6,872 nt of DNA, from the NCBI GenBank assembly GCA_018266965.1, contig JAFDZJ010000098.1, positions 1 through 6,872 of the forward strand, given 5' to 3'. This document shows positions 1 to 6,387 of this stretch, in pieces; the first letter of the stretch is position 1; every line of letters begins with the position of its first letter. A program made the translations under genes and the position numbers. The notes beneath the pieces are model-generated. The model worked only from the letters and a program-made list of their open reading frames with translations. It was not told where the DNA came from and searched no databases. Source of the DNA: Bacteroidota bacterium (GTDB lineage Bacteria; Bacteroidota; Bacteroidia; Flavobacteriales; Weeksellaceae).

Positions 1-446
1 TGGACGCCGATTTCTCTCATAATCCAAACGATTTAATCAGGCTTTTTGAAGCTTGTACAAAAGCGGATATGGCAGTAGGCTCCAGATACTCCAATGGTGT
101 GAATGTAGTCAATTGGCCAATGGGAAGGGTCTTACTTTCTTACTTCGCATCCAAATATGTTCGTCTTGTATTAGGAATACCTATCCACGACACTACAGCG
201 GGATTTGTTTGTTTTTCTAGGAGGGTTTTGGAAGAAATAGGTTTAGAAAAAATAAAATTAAAAGGATACGGTTTTCAAGTAGAAATAAAATTTCGAGCAT
301 ATAAAAAGAAATTCAAAATTGTTGAAGTCCCGATTGTATTTACCAATCGTATATTGGGAGAGAGCAAAATGAATGGAGGAATTATCAGTGAAGCCATTTT
401 TGGGGTACTCAATTTAAAATTAAAATCTATTTTTGGTAAACTATGA
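1..446 (+). CDS. DPM1-like polyprenol-phosphate mannose synthase, family 2 glycosyltransferase (3' part)
   Basis: The gene is cut by the window start; 147 residues remain, read from base 3. The first visible residues are DADFSHNP, the acidic metal and sugar-nucleotide binding motif that in dolichol-phosphate mannose synthases reads DADLSHHP. Further family landmarks follow in order: GSRYSNG, NWPMGR, a TAGF segment (DTTAGFVCFSR), GYGFQVEIKFRA, and a C-terminal EVPIVFTNRILGESKM. Family knowledge says such enzymes move mannose, or a related sugar, from a GDP-sugar to a polyprenyl phosphate at the cytoplasmic membrane face. The protein ends soon after ESKM without membrane helices or a GtrA domain, so it resembles the short DPM1 type. 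The stop overlaps the next start in ATGA, suggesting translational coupling. The sugar and lipid used cannot be told from sequence; a related polyprenyl-phosphate glycosyltransferase is the main alternative. Confidence 0.9.
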   Translation, partial: DADFSHNPNDLIRLFEACTKADMAVGSRYSNGVNVVNWPMGRVLLSYFASKYVRLVLGIPIHDTTAGFVCFSRRVLEEIGLEKIKLKGYGFQVEIKFRAYKKKFKIVEVPIVFTNRILGESKMNGGIISEAIFGVLNLKLKSIFGKL

Positions 447-817
447 AAAAACTTGTTTTAGTCATATTGCTCTCATTTTTTTCCTGCCAACATTTGATGG
501 ACAAACCAAAAAACCTTATTCCTAAAAATGAAATGGCAAATATATTGGCAGATTTAGCACTCAATGACCAATTGACCTACATCAACCCAAGCGGTAACAT
601 AGAAGCCGGGACAAGATATATTTTACAAAAAAGAAACATCAAAGGAAAAGACTTTGTAGATAGTTACCAGTATTACATTTTGGACAAATCCATTAACGGA
701 ATCTATCAAGATGCACAAGACATCATCATCGAAAACAATCCAAATTCTAAAAAATACATTTTAGACAAATTAGAAAAGACATCAAAAGATACTATAAAAA
801 TACAGAAGTTACAATAA
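443..817 (+). CDS. DUF4296 domain lipoprotein
   Basis: This is a 124-residue protein with a short lysine start (MKK), a hydrophobic stretch at residues 4-13 and a cysteine at 15 in the context SFFSC, read as a lipoprotein signal. The -3 residue is phenylalanine, so the lipobox is not canonical. The mature part begins with KPKNLIPKNEM at 21-31, followed by the ILADLAL segment and, near 71-88, an FVDSYQYYILDKSINGIY stretch. These match the pattern I recall for DUF4296, a family largely confined to Bacteroidota and without known function. The start overlaps the upstream stop by four bases and the stop overlaps the tgt start by one base (TAATG), so the three genes are probably made together. A periplasmic or outer-membrane-attached location is inferred from the lipobox. 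The C-terminal third is charged and rich in lysine, with no catalytic motif that I can see. Confidence 0.85.
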   Translation: MKKLVLVILLSFFSCQHLMDKPKNLIPKNEMANILADLALNDQLTYINPSGNIEAGTRYILQKRNIKGKDFVDSYQYYILDKSINGIYQDAQDIIIENNPNSKKYILDKLEKTSKDTIKIQKLQ

Positions 818-1953
818 TGAAGAAGCCTTTTTTTGAAATTGAGAAAACATCCGAAAGCAAAGCCAGAGCAGGTTTTGTACACACCGATCACGGCACGATA
901 CAGACCCCTATTTTCATGCCTGTTGGGACTGTTGCATCGGTAAAAACAGTACACCAAAGAGAATTAAAAGACGATATAAAAGCCCAAATAATACTAGGAA
1001 ACACTTACCACCTCTATCTCCGTCCTACAATGGATATAATGCAAGAAGCTGGTGGATTGCACAAATTCATGAATTGGGATTTACCAATACTTACCGATTC
1101 CGGAGGTTACCAAGTTTTTTCTCTTGCCAACACAAGAAAGATGACAGAGGAAGGCGTAAAATTCAAATCGCATATCGATGGCAGCTACCATTTTATTTCA
1201 CCCGAAAAATCCATGGAAATACAAAGACAAATTGGTGGAGATATATTTATGGCTTTTGATGAGTGCACCCCATATCCTTGCGATTACAACCTGGCAAAAG
1301 AGTCGATGGAAATGACACATCGTTGGCTGAAAAGATGTATAAAATGGACAGAAGAAAACCCAGAAATCTACAACCACAAGCAAAGGTTATTCCCAATTGT
1401 GCAAGGCTCAACTTATTCTGATCTTAGAAAAATGTCCGCAGAATTTGTTTCCGAACAAAACGCCGAAGGAAATGCCATTGGCGGATTATCTGTTGGAGAA
1501 CCAGAAGAGGAAATGTACAGAATAACCAACGAGGTAACAGATATTTTGCCCAAAGACAAACCACGATATTTGATGGGTGTAGGAACTCCTTGGAATATTT
1601 TGGAAAGTATAGGACTTGGTATAGATATGATGGATTGTGTTATGCCAACAAGAAATGCTAGAAACGCAATGCTATTTACTTGGCAAGGTGTCATGAATAT
1701 GAAAAATGAAAAATGGAAAAAAGATTTTTCTCCTCTCGACGAATTGGGAACTAGTTTTGTAGATTCTCATTACTCCAAAGCCTATGTAAGACACTTGTTT
1801 GTTTCAAAAGAATACCTAGGAAAACAAATTGCATCTATACACAATCTTGCTTTTTATTTGGACTTGGTAAAAGTGGCAAGAGAACACATCTTGGCTGGGG
1901 ATTTCTACGAGTGGAAAAACAGTATTGTCCCAATATTAAAACAAAGGCGCTAA
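817..1953 (+). CDS. tgt: tRNA-guanine(34) transglycosylase
   Basis: The 378-residue product has the normal length of bacterial Tgt, which swaps guanine 34 in GUN-anticodon tRNAs for preQ1 on the way to queuosine. Visible active-site features are the DSGGYQ motif with Asp94 (general acid/base), Asp148 and Cys150 in FDECTP, Gln196 in IVQGS, the GGLSVGE loop at 222-228, and IDMMDCVMPTRNARN with the expected nucleophile Asp273. Val226 in the loop is the residue usual in preQ1-using bacterial enzymes, where queuine-using enzymes have glycine (family knowledge). An oddity is the zinc site. The usual CxCxxC before YSRAY is replaced by Gly311, Ser313 and Asp316 in LDELGTSFVDSHYSKAY, while the fourth ligand, His342 in IHNL, remains. 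The rest of the fold looks intact, so I regard the enzyme as active. The start is fixed by the TAATG overlap with the lipoprotein gene. Confidence 0.97.
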   Translation: MKKPFFEIEKTSESKARAGFVHTDHGTIQTPIFMPVGTVASVKTVHQRELKDDIKAQIILGNTYHLYLRPTMDIMQEAGGLHKFMNWDLPILTDSGGYQVFSLANTRKMTEEGVKFKSHIDGSYHFISPEKSMEIQRQIGGDIFMAFDECTPYPCDYNLAKESMEMTHRWLKRCIKWTEENPEIYNHKQRLFPIVQGSTYSDLRKMSAEFVSEQNAEGNAIGGLSVGEPEEEMYRITNEVTDILPKDKPRYLMGVGTPWNILESIGLGIDMMDCVMPTRNARNAMLFTWQGVMNMKNEKWKKDFSPLDELGTSFVDSHYSKAYVRHLFVSKEYLGKQIASIHNLAFYLDLVKVAREHILAGDFYEWKNSIVPILKQRR

Positions 1954-1974
1954 TCTTTTTTTGAGTTTTGTTTA

Positions 1975-3069
1975 ATGAAAATTATTGACCGCTATATCAT
2001 AAAAAAATACCTAGGAACATTTGGTTTCATGCTATTGCTATTGTCCATAGTAGTACTGGTAATAGATGTACAAGAAAAATCGCCTAGGATAGAAAGAAGT
2101 GGTTTCACAGTTACCTATTTCTTACTCCACTACTATCCTTATTGGATTATCTACCTCATCATGACTTTTATGTCGATACTTATCTTCATATCGGTTATAT
2201 ATTTCACTTCTAGAATGGCAAATAACACCGAAATTGTAGCCATCATTAGCAGTGGGACAAGTTTCCATAGATTTGCCAAGCCCTATCTTTACACCTCTGT
2301 ATTTATTGGATTAATCTGTTTATGTATCAATCACTTCGTATTACCTTGGGCAAATATTAAAAAAAATGCTCTGGAAGCCTACACCTACAACGAAGCCAAT
2401 AAGGAAAAAACCCTCGGAAGCAGCCCTGTTTCTGCACAAATTAACCTTCATGAATATGTTTTTTTTGCGAGTTATAACAAGAAAGAAAAAAGAGGCACCG
2501 GACTTAGTTACCAAAAGTTTGACAAAAACAAAAAAATGACCTATCAGCTTACAGCTGCCGAAGCTTATTGGAATGTCCATAATAAAAAATTTACTTTGAG
2601 TAATTTTCAAGAAAAAACTATCTATAAAGATGATACCGAAAAATTATCCGAAGGAAATATAAAAGACATTAGCTTTGGACATCCTCCGGAAGAATTGTTT
2701 CCAGACCAATTATTAGGACAAAACAAAACAACACCGGAATTACTAAAATTCATACAAAGAGAAAAAGAAAAAGGAAACGGAAACCTCAACACCTACCTCA
2801 ACGAACTCTATCAAAGGACCTCCATGCCTGCATCTGTTGTCATACTTACCTTTTTGGCACTATCCCTTTCTTCCCAAAAGAAAAGAGGAGGACTAGGTAT
2901 GAACCTCGCCATAGGTATCGCTTTGGCATTCATATTCGTATTCTCATTCGAAGCCCTAAAAGTGGTAGCAGAAAACAAAACAATCACTCCACTTCTTGCC
3001 ATGTGGTTACCCAATATTGTATTTGCTCCATTAGCACTGATATTATACATAAAAAGAGCCAATCAATAA
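1975..3069 (+). CDS. LptF/LptG (YjgP/YjgQ) family permease
   Basis: The 364-residue protein begins MKIIDRYIIKKYLGTF, the usual opening of this family. Three membrane helices lie at about 13-32, 57-78 and 101-123, then a soluble part of about 160 residues (the family's periplasmic jellyroll domain), then three more helices at about 284-300, 308-329 and 336-359. ELYQRTSMPASVVILTF and the KKRGGLGMN segment before helix 5 fit the conserved C-terminal half. In the Lpt system two such permeases and the ATPase LptB pull lipopolysaccharide out of the inner membrane and pass it to LptC and LptA. Whether this is the LptF or the LptG partner cannot be settled here; no second permease, LptB or LptC lies in the window. 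It starts 21 bases after tgt with no promoter seen, so it likely shares that transcript. Its 3' end overlaps birA by seven bases, tail to tail. Confidence 0.92.
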   Translation: MKIIDRYIIKKYLGTFGFMLLLLSIVVLVIDVQEKSPRIERSGFTVTYFLLHYYPYWIIYLIMTFMSILIFISVIYFTSRMANNTEIVAIISSGTSFHRFAKPYLYTSVFIGLICLCINHFVLPWANIKKNALEAYTYNEANKEKTLGSSPVSAQINLHEYVFFASYNKKEKRGTGLSYQKFDKNKKMTYQLTAAEAYWNVHNKKFTLSNFQEKTIYKDDTEKLSEGNIKDISFGHPPEELFPDQLLGQNKTTPELLKFIQREKEKGNGNLNTYLNELYQRTSMPASVVILTFLALSLSSQKKRGGLGMNLAIGIALAFIFVFSFEALKVVAENKTITPLLAMWLPNIVFAPLALILYIKRANQ

Positions 3070-3776
3070 AGTAATTTCACTTCTTTGTAAGTGAATTTTT
3101 TCAGCCCATCTTTCTCTAATTCAATTTCTAGGAAACCATCATTATCCACTTTTGTAATTATGCCATTTTGTCTTGAATTATTAATTTCAAAAACAGAAAT
3201 TTTATTTTTTCTAAACAGAAAATGATTGAGGCTATTTAGGATTTCTTTGTCATTTGCATTGAATATATGATTGGACAAATATTGATGAAATTCATTTGCG
3301 AAATAATCTATTTCCAATTTCACACCAGATTGAGAGTAGATAGAACCAGCAGATGTTAATGTACCAAAATCCACCTGAAGCAAGTTGATACCCACACCAA
3401 AAATGTAATATTCCCTATTATTCAATTTTATTTTTTCAACCAAAAGACCTGCAATTTTTTTATTTTTCATTATTAAATCATTAGGCCATTTTATAGCAAC
3501 ATATTCCTCCGACAATTTGTCAATAAATTCTCTTGTAAGCACTGCGGTATGAAAATTGAAAGCTATATCGCTAATAGAAATGGACTTGCAACAAACTGCC
3601 ATACTGAATGATAGATTAAGCTCTTTTCCAGATTGCCAAACATTACCATATTGCCCTCTGCCTTTTGTTTGGTTACCTGTATATAGAGAAACAATCCCAT
3701 CCGACAAGTTGTCTAGGTAATTCAGGATTTCGGAATTTGTAGATTCACATTCTATAAGCCTAATAAGTGGGTTCAT
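3063..3776 (-). CDS. birA: Biotin--[acetyl-CoA-carboxylase] ligase, without regulatory domain
   Basis: The 237-residue enzyme activates biotin with ATP to biotinyl-AMP and attaches it to the lysine of biotin carrier proteins such as the acetyl-CoA carboxylase subunit. Motifs in order are ESTN at 11-14 (biotin pocket), QTKGRGQYGNVW at 36-47 (the glycine-arginine adenylate loop, GRGRRGRxW in E. coli), AIKWPND at 94-100, KIAGLLVE at 107-114 with Lys107 equivalent to the catalytic lysine of E. coli BirA, and GVGINL at 127-132. A small C-terminal beta domain (about 190-237, ending in KEVKLLY) is present. The N-terminal winged-helix domain is missing, so this is a group I ligase that should not act as a repressor of biotin synthesis genes. 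It is transcribed towards the LptF/G-like gene and away from rsfS. The ATG lies directly at the ESTN-containing N-terminus, which makes an earlier start unlikely. Confidence 0.95.
   Translation of the reverse strand: MNPLIRLIECESTNSEILNYLDNLSDGIVSLYTGNQTKGRGQYGNVWQSGKELNLSFSMAVCCKSISISDIAFNFHTAVLTREFIDKLSEEYVAIKWPNDLIMKNKKIAGLLVEKIKLNNREYYIFGVGINLLQVDFGTLTSAGSIYSQSGVKLEIDYFANEFHQYLSNHIFNANDKEILNSLNHFLFRKNKISVFEINNSRQNGIITKVDNDGFLEIELEKDGLKKFTYKEVKLLY
3076..3101 (+). terminator. Probable intrinsic terminator of the tgt/permease transcript
   Basis: TTCACTT (3076-3082) and AAGTGAA (3089-3095) pair perfectly as a 7-bp stem with a 6-base loop, followed at once by six T (3096-3101). It begins seven bases after the permease stop. 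The stem holds only two G-C pairs, so it is modest, but the position and T-run fit a plus-strand Rho-independent terminator. It lies wholly inside the 3' coding end of the convergent birA gene; the minus strand has no comparable T-run after the hairpin, so birA transcription would not be stopped here. Confidence 0.5.
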
Positions 3777-3804
3777 TTAAGAAAACTTTATGAGTTTGAT
3801 GCCC

Positions 3805-3835
3805 TAAAAATAAGGTTAAAGTAAATTAAAAACAA
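3805..3835 (-). promoter_or_regulatory. Candidate birA promoter, Bacteroidota type
   Basis: On the minus strand a TTG (3835-3833) is followed after 20 bases by TATTTTTA (3812-3805), which matches seven of eight positions of the Bacteroidota -7 consensus TAnnTTTG. Transcription would begin near 3797, about 20 bases before the birA ATG at 3776. The region is AT-rich, so a chance match is possible. Confidence 0.4.
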
Positions 3836-3843
3836 TAAATTTG
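3816..3843 (+). promoter_or_regulatory. Candidate rsfS-ftsH promoter, Bacteroidota type
   Basis: TAAATTTG at 3836-3843 matches the Bacteroidota -7 element TAnnTTTG in full. Seventeen bases upstream is TTA (3816-3818), a one-base variant of the -33 TTG. Initiation near 3850 would leave a leader of about 13 bases before the rsfS ATG at 3864. It overlaps the candidate birA promoter on the other strand. Confidence 0.5.
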
Positions 3844-3849
3844 CAAATT
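3838..3849. repeat. Perfect 12-base palindrome in the birA/rsfS divergent region
   Basis: AATTTGCAAATT equals its own reverse complement. It overlaps the -7 element of the candidate rsfS promoter and sits next to the -33 element of the candidate birA promoter, a place where an operator could affect both. It may also be a chance product of AT-rich sequence plus the TTTG of the promoter itself; no regulator is known from this window. Confidence 0.35.
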
Positions 3850-3863
3850 ATATAATTTTTTTA

Positions 3864-4226
3864 ATGATTAAGACTCTAGAAAAACAAGCTTTGGTAGAAA
3901 AAATAATTGAAGCAATACAAGATACTAAAGGCGAAGACATCTTACTTTTCGACCTTACAAAAATAGAAAATTCTGTTGCAGACGCATTTATAATTTGTAG
4001 TGCCAACTCCAACACACAAGTTTCGGCAATTGCCGGAAACATCGAAAAAAAGGTAAGAAATGATCTCAAAGAAAGACCTTGGCATGTAGAAGGATTGGAA
4101 ACAGCAACTTGGGTATTGGTAGATTATGTTTCCATTGTAGTCCATATATTCCAAAAACCAGTCCGAGAATACTATGAAATCGAAGAACTTTGGGGTGATG
4201 CAGAAATCACAAAAATCGAAGATTAA
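3864..4226 (+). CDS. rsfS: Ribosome silencing factor RsfS
   Basis: The 120-residue protein has the full length of the RsfS (Iojap, DUF143) family. Family landmarks are VADAFIICSANSNTQVSAIAGNI at about 38-60, PWHVEGLETATWVLVDY near 72-88, VVHIFQKPVREYYEIEELWGDA near 92-113. Known members bind protein L14 on the large ribosomal subunit and block joining with the small subunit, which lowers translation during starvation. Its promoter appears to lie in the 87-base gap shared with birA, and ftsH follows after 34 bases without a convincing promoter or terminator, so the two are probably co-transcribed. The ATG chosen gives the normal N-terminus (MIKTLEKQALVEKIIEAI). Confidence 0.97.
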   Translation: MIKTLEKQALVEKIIEAIQDTKGEDILLFDLTKIENSVADAFIICSANSNTQVSAIAGNIEKKVRNDLKERPWHVEGLETATWVLVDYVSIVVHIFQKPVREYYEIEELWGDAEITKIED

Positions 4227-4260
4227 TTTTTTTTTTAAACTCTATTAATTGACATAAATA

Positions 4261-6264
4261 ATGAACAATAAGGGATTCAATTGGTTTTTTCCAATAGCAA
4301 TAGTCGTAATTTTATTTTTCTTTTTTGGGAAAAATATTATGGGACAGTCCGATGCAAAAACCATCAACGAAGAAGCTTTTTTCAACCTAATGAAAGAGGG
4401 CAAAGTAAAAGAAGTAATAACCTATACAGACGCCAAAGAAGCCGATGTTTTCTTGACAAAAGAGGCAAAAGCATCAGTAGTAACCAAAAACCAACCTACC
4501 AATTTATTGCCAGGAATGGACATGGCTCCAAAGCCAGATTACTCTTTCAGATATGGTGATTTGCAATATTTCCAACAAAAATTTGACAATTTCAAAACCG
4601 CCAATCCTACCGTAACAACACAAATGGAACTTTCCGAAAAGGGTACCGAAATGCAAGGAATATTGATACAAGCAGCCATTTGGTTTGGTATTATGTTTTT
4701 GATTTATTATATATTCTTCAAAAGAATGGCAGGTCCTGGTGGAGCTGGTGGACAAATATTCAGTATTGGGAAATCCCGTGCAAAGTTATTTGATGATAAA
4801 GACAAAATACAAGTAACCTTCAAAGATGTTGCAGGGCTAGAAGGAGCAAAAGAAGAAGTACAAGAGGTTGTTGATTTTCTTAAAAATTCTGAAAAATATA
4901 CCCGATTAGGCGGTAAAATACCAAAAGGAGTATTGCTTGTAGGTCCTCCAGGAACAGGTAAAACACTCTTGGCAAAAGCAGTAGCAGGTGAGGCAAAAGT
5001 ACCTTTCTTTTCACTTTCCGGTTCGGATTTTGTTGAAATGTTTGTAGGAGTAGGTGCATCTAGAGTTAGGGATTTGTTTGCACAAGCCAAAGCCAAATCA
5101 CCTGCAATTATTTTTATAGACGAAATCGACGCCATAGGTAGAGCTAGAGGTGGAAAAAATATTACCGGTGGAAATGACGAGAGAGAAAACACTCTCAACC
5201 AACTACTTACAGAAATGGACGGTTTTGGCACCGACACCAATGTTATCATTATGGCCGCCACCAATAGAGCTGATATTTTGGACAAAGCATTGTTGAGAGC
5301 GGGAAGATTCGACCGATCCATATATGTAGATTTACCAGAATTGCATGAAAGAAAAGAAATTTTTGAAGTGCATCTAGCAAAGATAAAATTAAATAACGAT
5401 GTCGATAAAGAATTTTTAGCAAAACAAACTCCTGGTTTTTCTGGTGCAGATATTGCCAATGTTTGTAACGAAGCAGCACTTGTTGCAGCCAGAAACAATA
5501 GAGATAGTGTTACCAAACAAGATTTTCTAGATGCCGTGGATAGAATAATCGGTGGATTAGAAAAGAAAAACAAAGCTATAAAACCATCTGAAAAGAGAAG
5601 AGTAGCTTACCACGAAGCAGGACACGCAACCATTTCTTGGCTAGTTGAACACGCCGCACCTTTATTAAAAGTTACTATCGTACCTAGAGGAAGATCTTTG
5701 GGAGCTGCTTGGTATTTGCCAGAAGAAAGACAACTTACCACTACCGAACAAATGTTGGACGAACTGTGTGCAACACTTGGAGGAAGAGCTGCCGAACAAA
5801 CAATTTTTGGAAATATTTCTACCGGTGCTTTGTCTGATCTAGAAAAAGTAACCAAACAAACACAGGCTATGGTAACTATCTATGGGCTTAGCGAAAACAT
5901 CGGAAATATTTCTTACTACGATAGTTCCGGGCAGTCGGAATATAGCTTCAGCAAACCTTATTCCGAAGAAACCGCAAAAAAAATAGACGCCGAAATAAAA
6001 GCAATTATAGAAAATCAATACCAAAGAGCTTTGGATATTTTGACCAAACATTCGGACAAATTACATGCTTTGGCAGAAAAACTATTGGAAAAAGAAGTTA
6101 TCTTCCGTGAAGATTTAGAAGAAATCTTTGGAAAAAGAGCTTGGGATCCAGAACTTACAGAAAAACCACTAACAGACATAGAGGATTCTGAAACAAAAAA
6201 AGATTCGGATATCCCCGAAACCAAAGAAACCAGTAACACAGAAACACCTTTACCCAAAGAGTAA
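4261..6264 (+). CDS. ftsH: ATP-dependent zinc metalloprotease FtsH
   Basis: The 667-residue product is a complete FtsH, a hexameric membrane protease that extracts and degrades misfolded membrane proteins and selected soluble regulators. In order: membrane helix 1 at about 9-26, a periplasmic domain to about 133, helix 2 at about 135-153, and a Gly-rich linker (GPGGAGG). The AAA+ domain follows, with Walker A GPPGTGKT at 228-235, pore loop FVG at 261-263, Walker B IIFIDEID at 283-290, sensor-1 TNR at 334-336, and arginine fingers Arg349 and Arg352 in RAGRFDR. The protease domain has HEAGH at 451-455, with the third zinc ligand expected at Asp526 (TGALSDLE). All catalytic residues are present. 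Residues from about 630 on form an acidic, Thr/Glu/Lys-rich tail that looks disordered. The gene lies 34 bases after rsfS and is closed by a strong terminator. Confidence 0.98.
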   Translation: MNNKGFNWFFPIAIVVILFFFFGKNIMGQSDAKTINEEAFFNLMKEGKVKEVITYTDAKEADVFLTKEAKASVVTKNQPTNLLPGMDMAPKPDYSFRYGDLQYFQQKFDNFKTANPTVTTQMELSEKGTEMQGILIQAAIWFGIMFLIYYIFFKRMAGPGGAGGQIFSIGKSRAKLFDDKDKIQVTFKDVAGLEGAKEEVQEVVDFLKNSEKYTRLGGKIPKGVLLVGPPGTGKTLLAKAVAGEAKVPFFSLSGSDFVEMFVGVGASRVRDLFAQAKAKSPAIIFIDEIDAIGRARGGKNITGGNDERENTLNQLLTEMDGFGTDTNVIIMAATNRADILDKALLRAGRFDRSIYVDLPELHERKEIFEVHLAKIKLNNDVDKEFLAKQTPGFSGADIANVCNEAALVAARNNRDSVTKQDFLDAVDRIIGGLEKKNKAIKPSEKRRVAYHEAGHATISWLVEHAAPLLKVTIVPRGRSLGAAWYLPEERQLTTTEQMLDELCATLGGRAAEQTIFGNISTGALSDLEKVTKQTQAMVTIYGLSENIGNISYYDSSGQSEYSFSKPYSEETAKKIDAEIKAIIENQYQRALDILTKHSDKLHALAEKLLEKEVIFREDLEEIFGKRAWDPELTEKPLTDIEDSETKKDSDIPETKETSNTETPLPKE

Positions 6265-6282
6265 ATTGGTATAATAATAAAC

Positions 6283-6320
6283 AAAGTGTATTTTCTTTCA
6301 TGAGAATACACTTTTTTTTT
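6283..6320 (+). terminator. Intrinsic terminator after ftsH
   Basis: A 13-bp stem pairs 6283-6295 with 6302-6314 (AAAGTGTATTTTC with GAGAATACACTTT). It has one G-U pair and a 6-base loop, and the T-run extends to 6320 (nine T in a row from 6312). It starts 19 bases after the ftsH stop. The matching A-run is only three bases long on the other side, so it reads best as a plus-strand terminator ending the rsfS-ftsH unit. Confidence 0.85.
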
Positions 6321-6332
6321 GCTAAATGCTCG

Positions 6333-6359
6333 TTGTAAGAATTATATTTTTTACTTTTG
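6333..6359 (+). promoter_or_regulatory. Candidate promoter of the LUD-domain gene
   Basis: TACTTTTG (6352-6359) fits the Bacteroidota -7 consensus TAnnTTTG fully. TTG at 6333-6335 lies 16 bases upstream, slightly closer than the usual 17-20. It comes just after the ftsH terminator, and initiation near 6366 would give a leader of about 22 bases before the TTG start at 6388. Confidence 0.6.
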
Positions 6360-6387
6360 TCTAATAGTATAAATAACAGAACCTACA

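Noticed and set aside
1074..1694. Short open frames on both strands inside tgt.
   Set aside because: They overlap a well-supported gene in other frames, have no recognisable motifs and no upstream signals.
1939..1974. AAACAAA near the end of tgt can pair with TTTGTTT just before the permease start, a possible start-masking hairpin.
   Set aside because: The stem is almost all A-T with a loop of about 20 bases, and such pairing is frequent by chance in this AT-rich sequence.
4185..4192. GAACTTTG in rsfS as a -7 element for a separate ftsH promoter.
   Set aside because: It lies inside conserved coding sequence, misses the first consensus base and has no TTG at the right distance upstream.
4707..5573. 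A 288-residue open frame on the minus strand opposite ftsH.
   Set aside because: It lies wholly inside the conserved AAA+ part of ftsH. Its translation is serine/proline/leucine-rich low-complexity sequence without any family motif, as expected for an antisense shadow.
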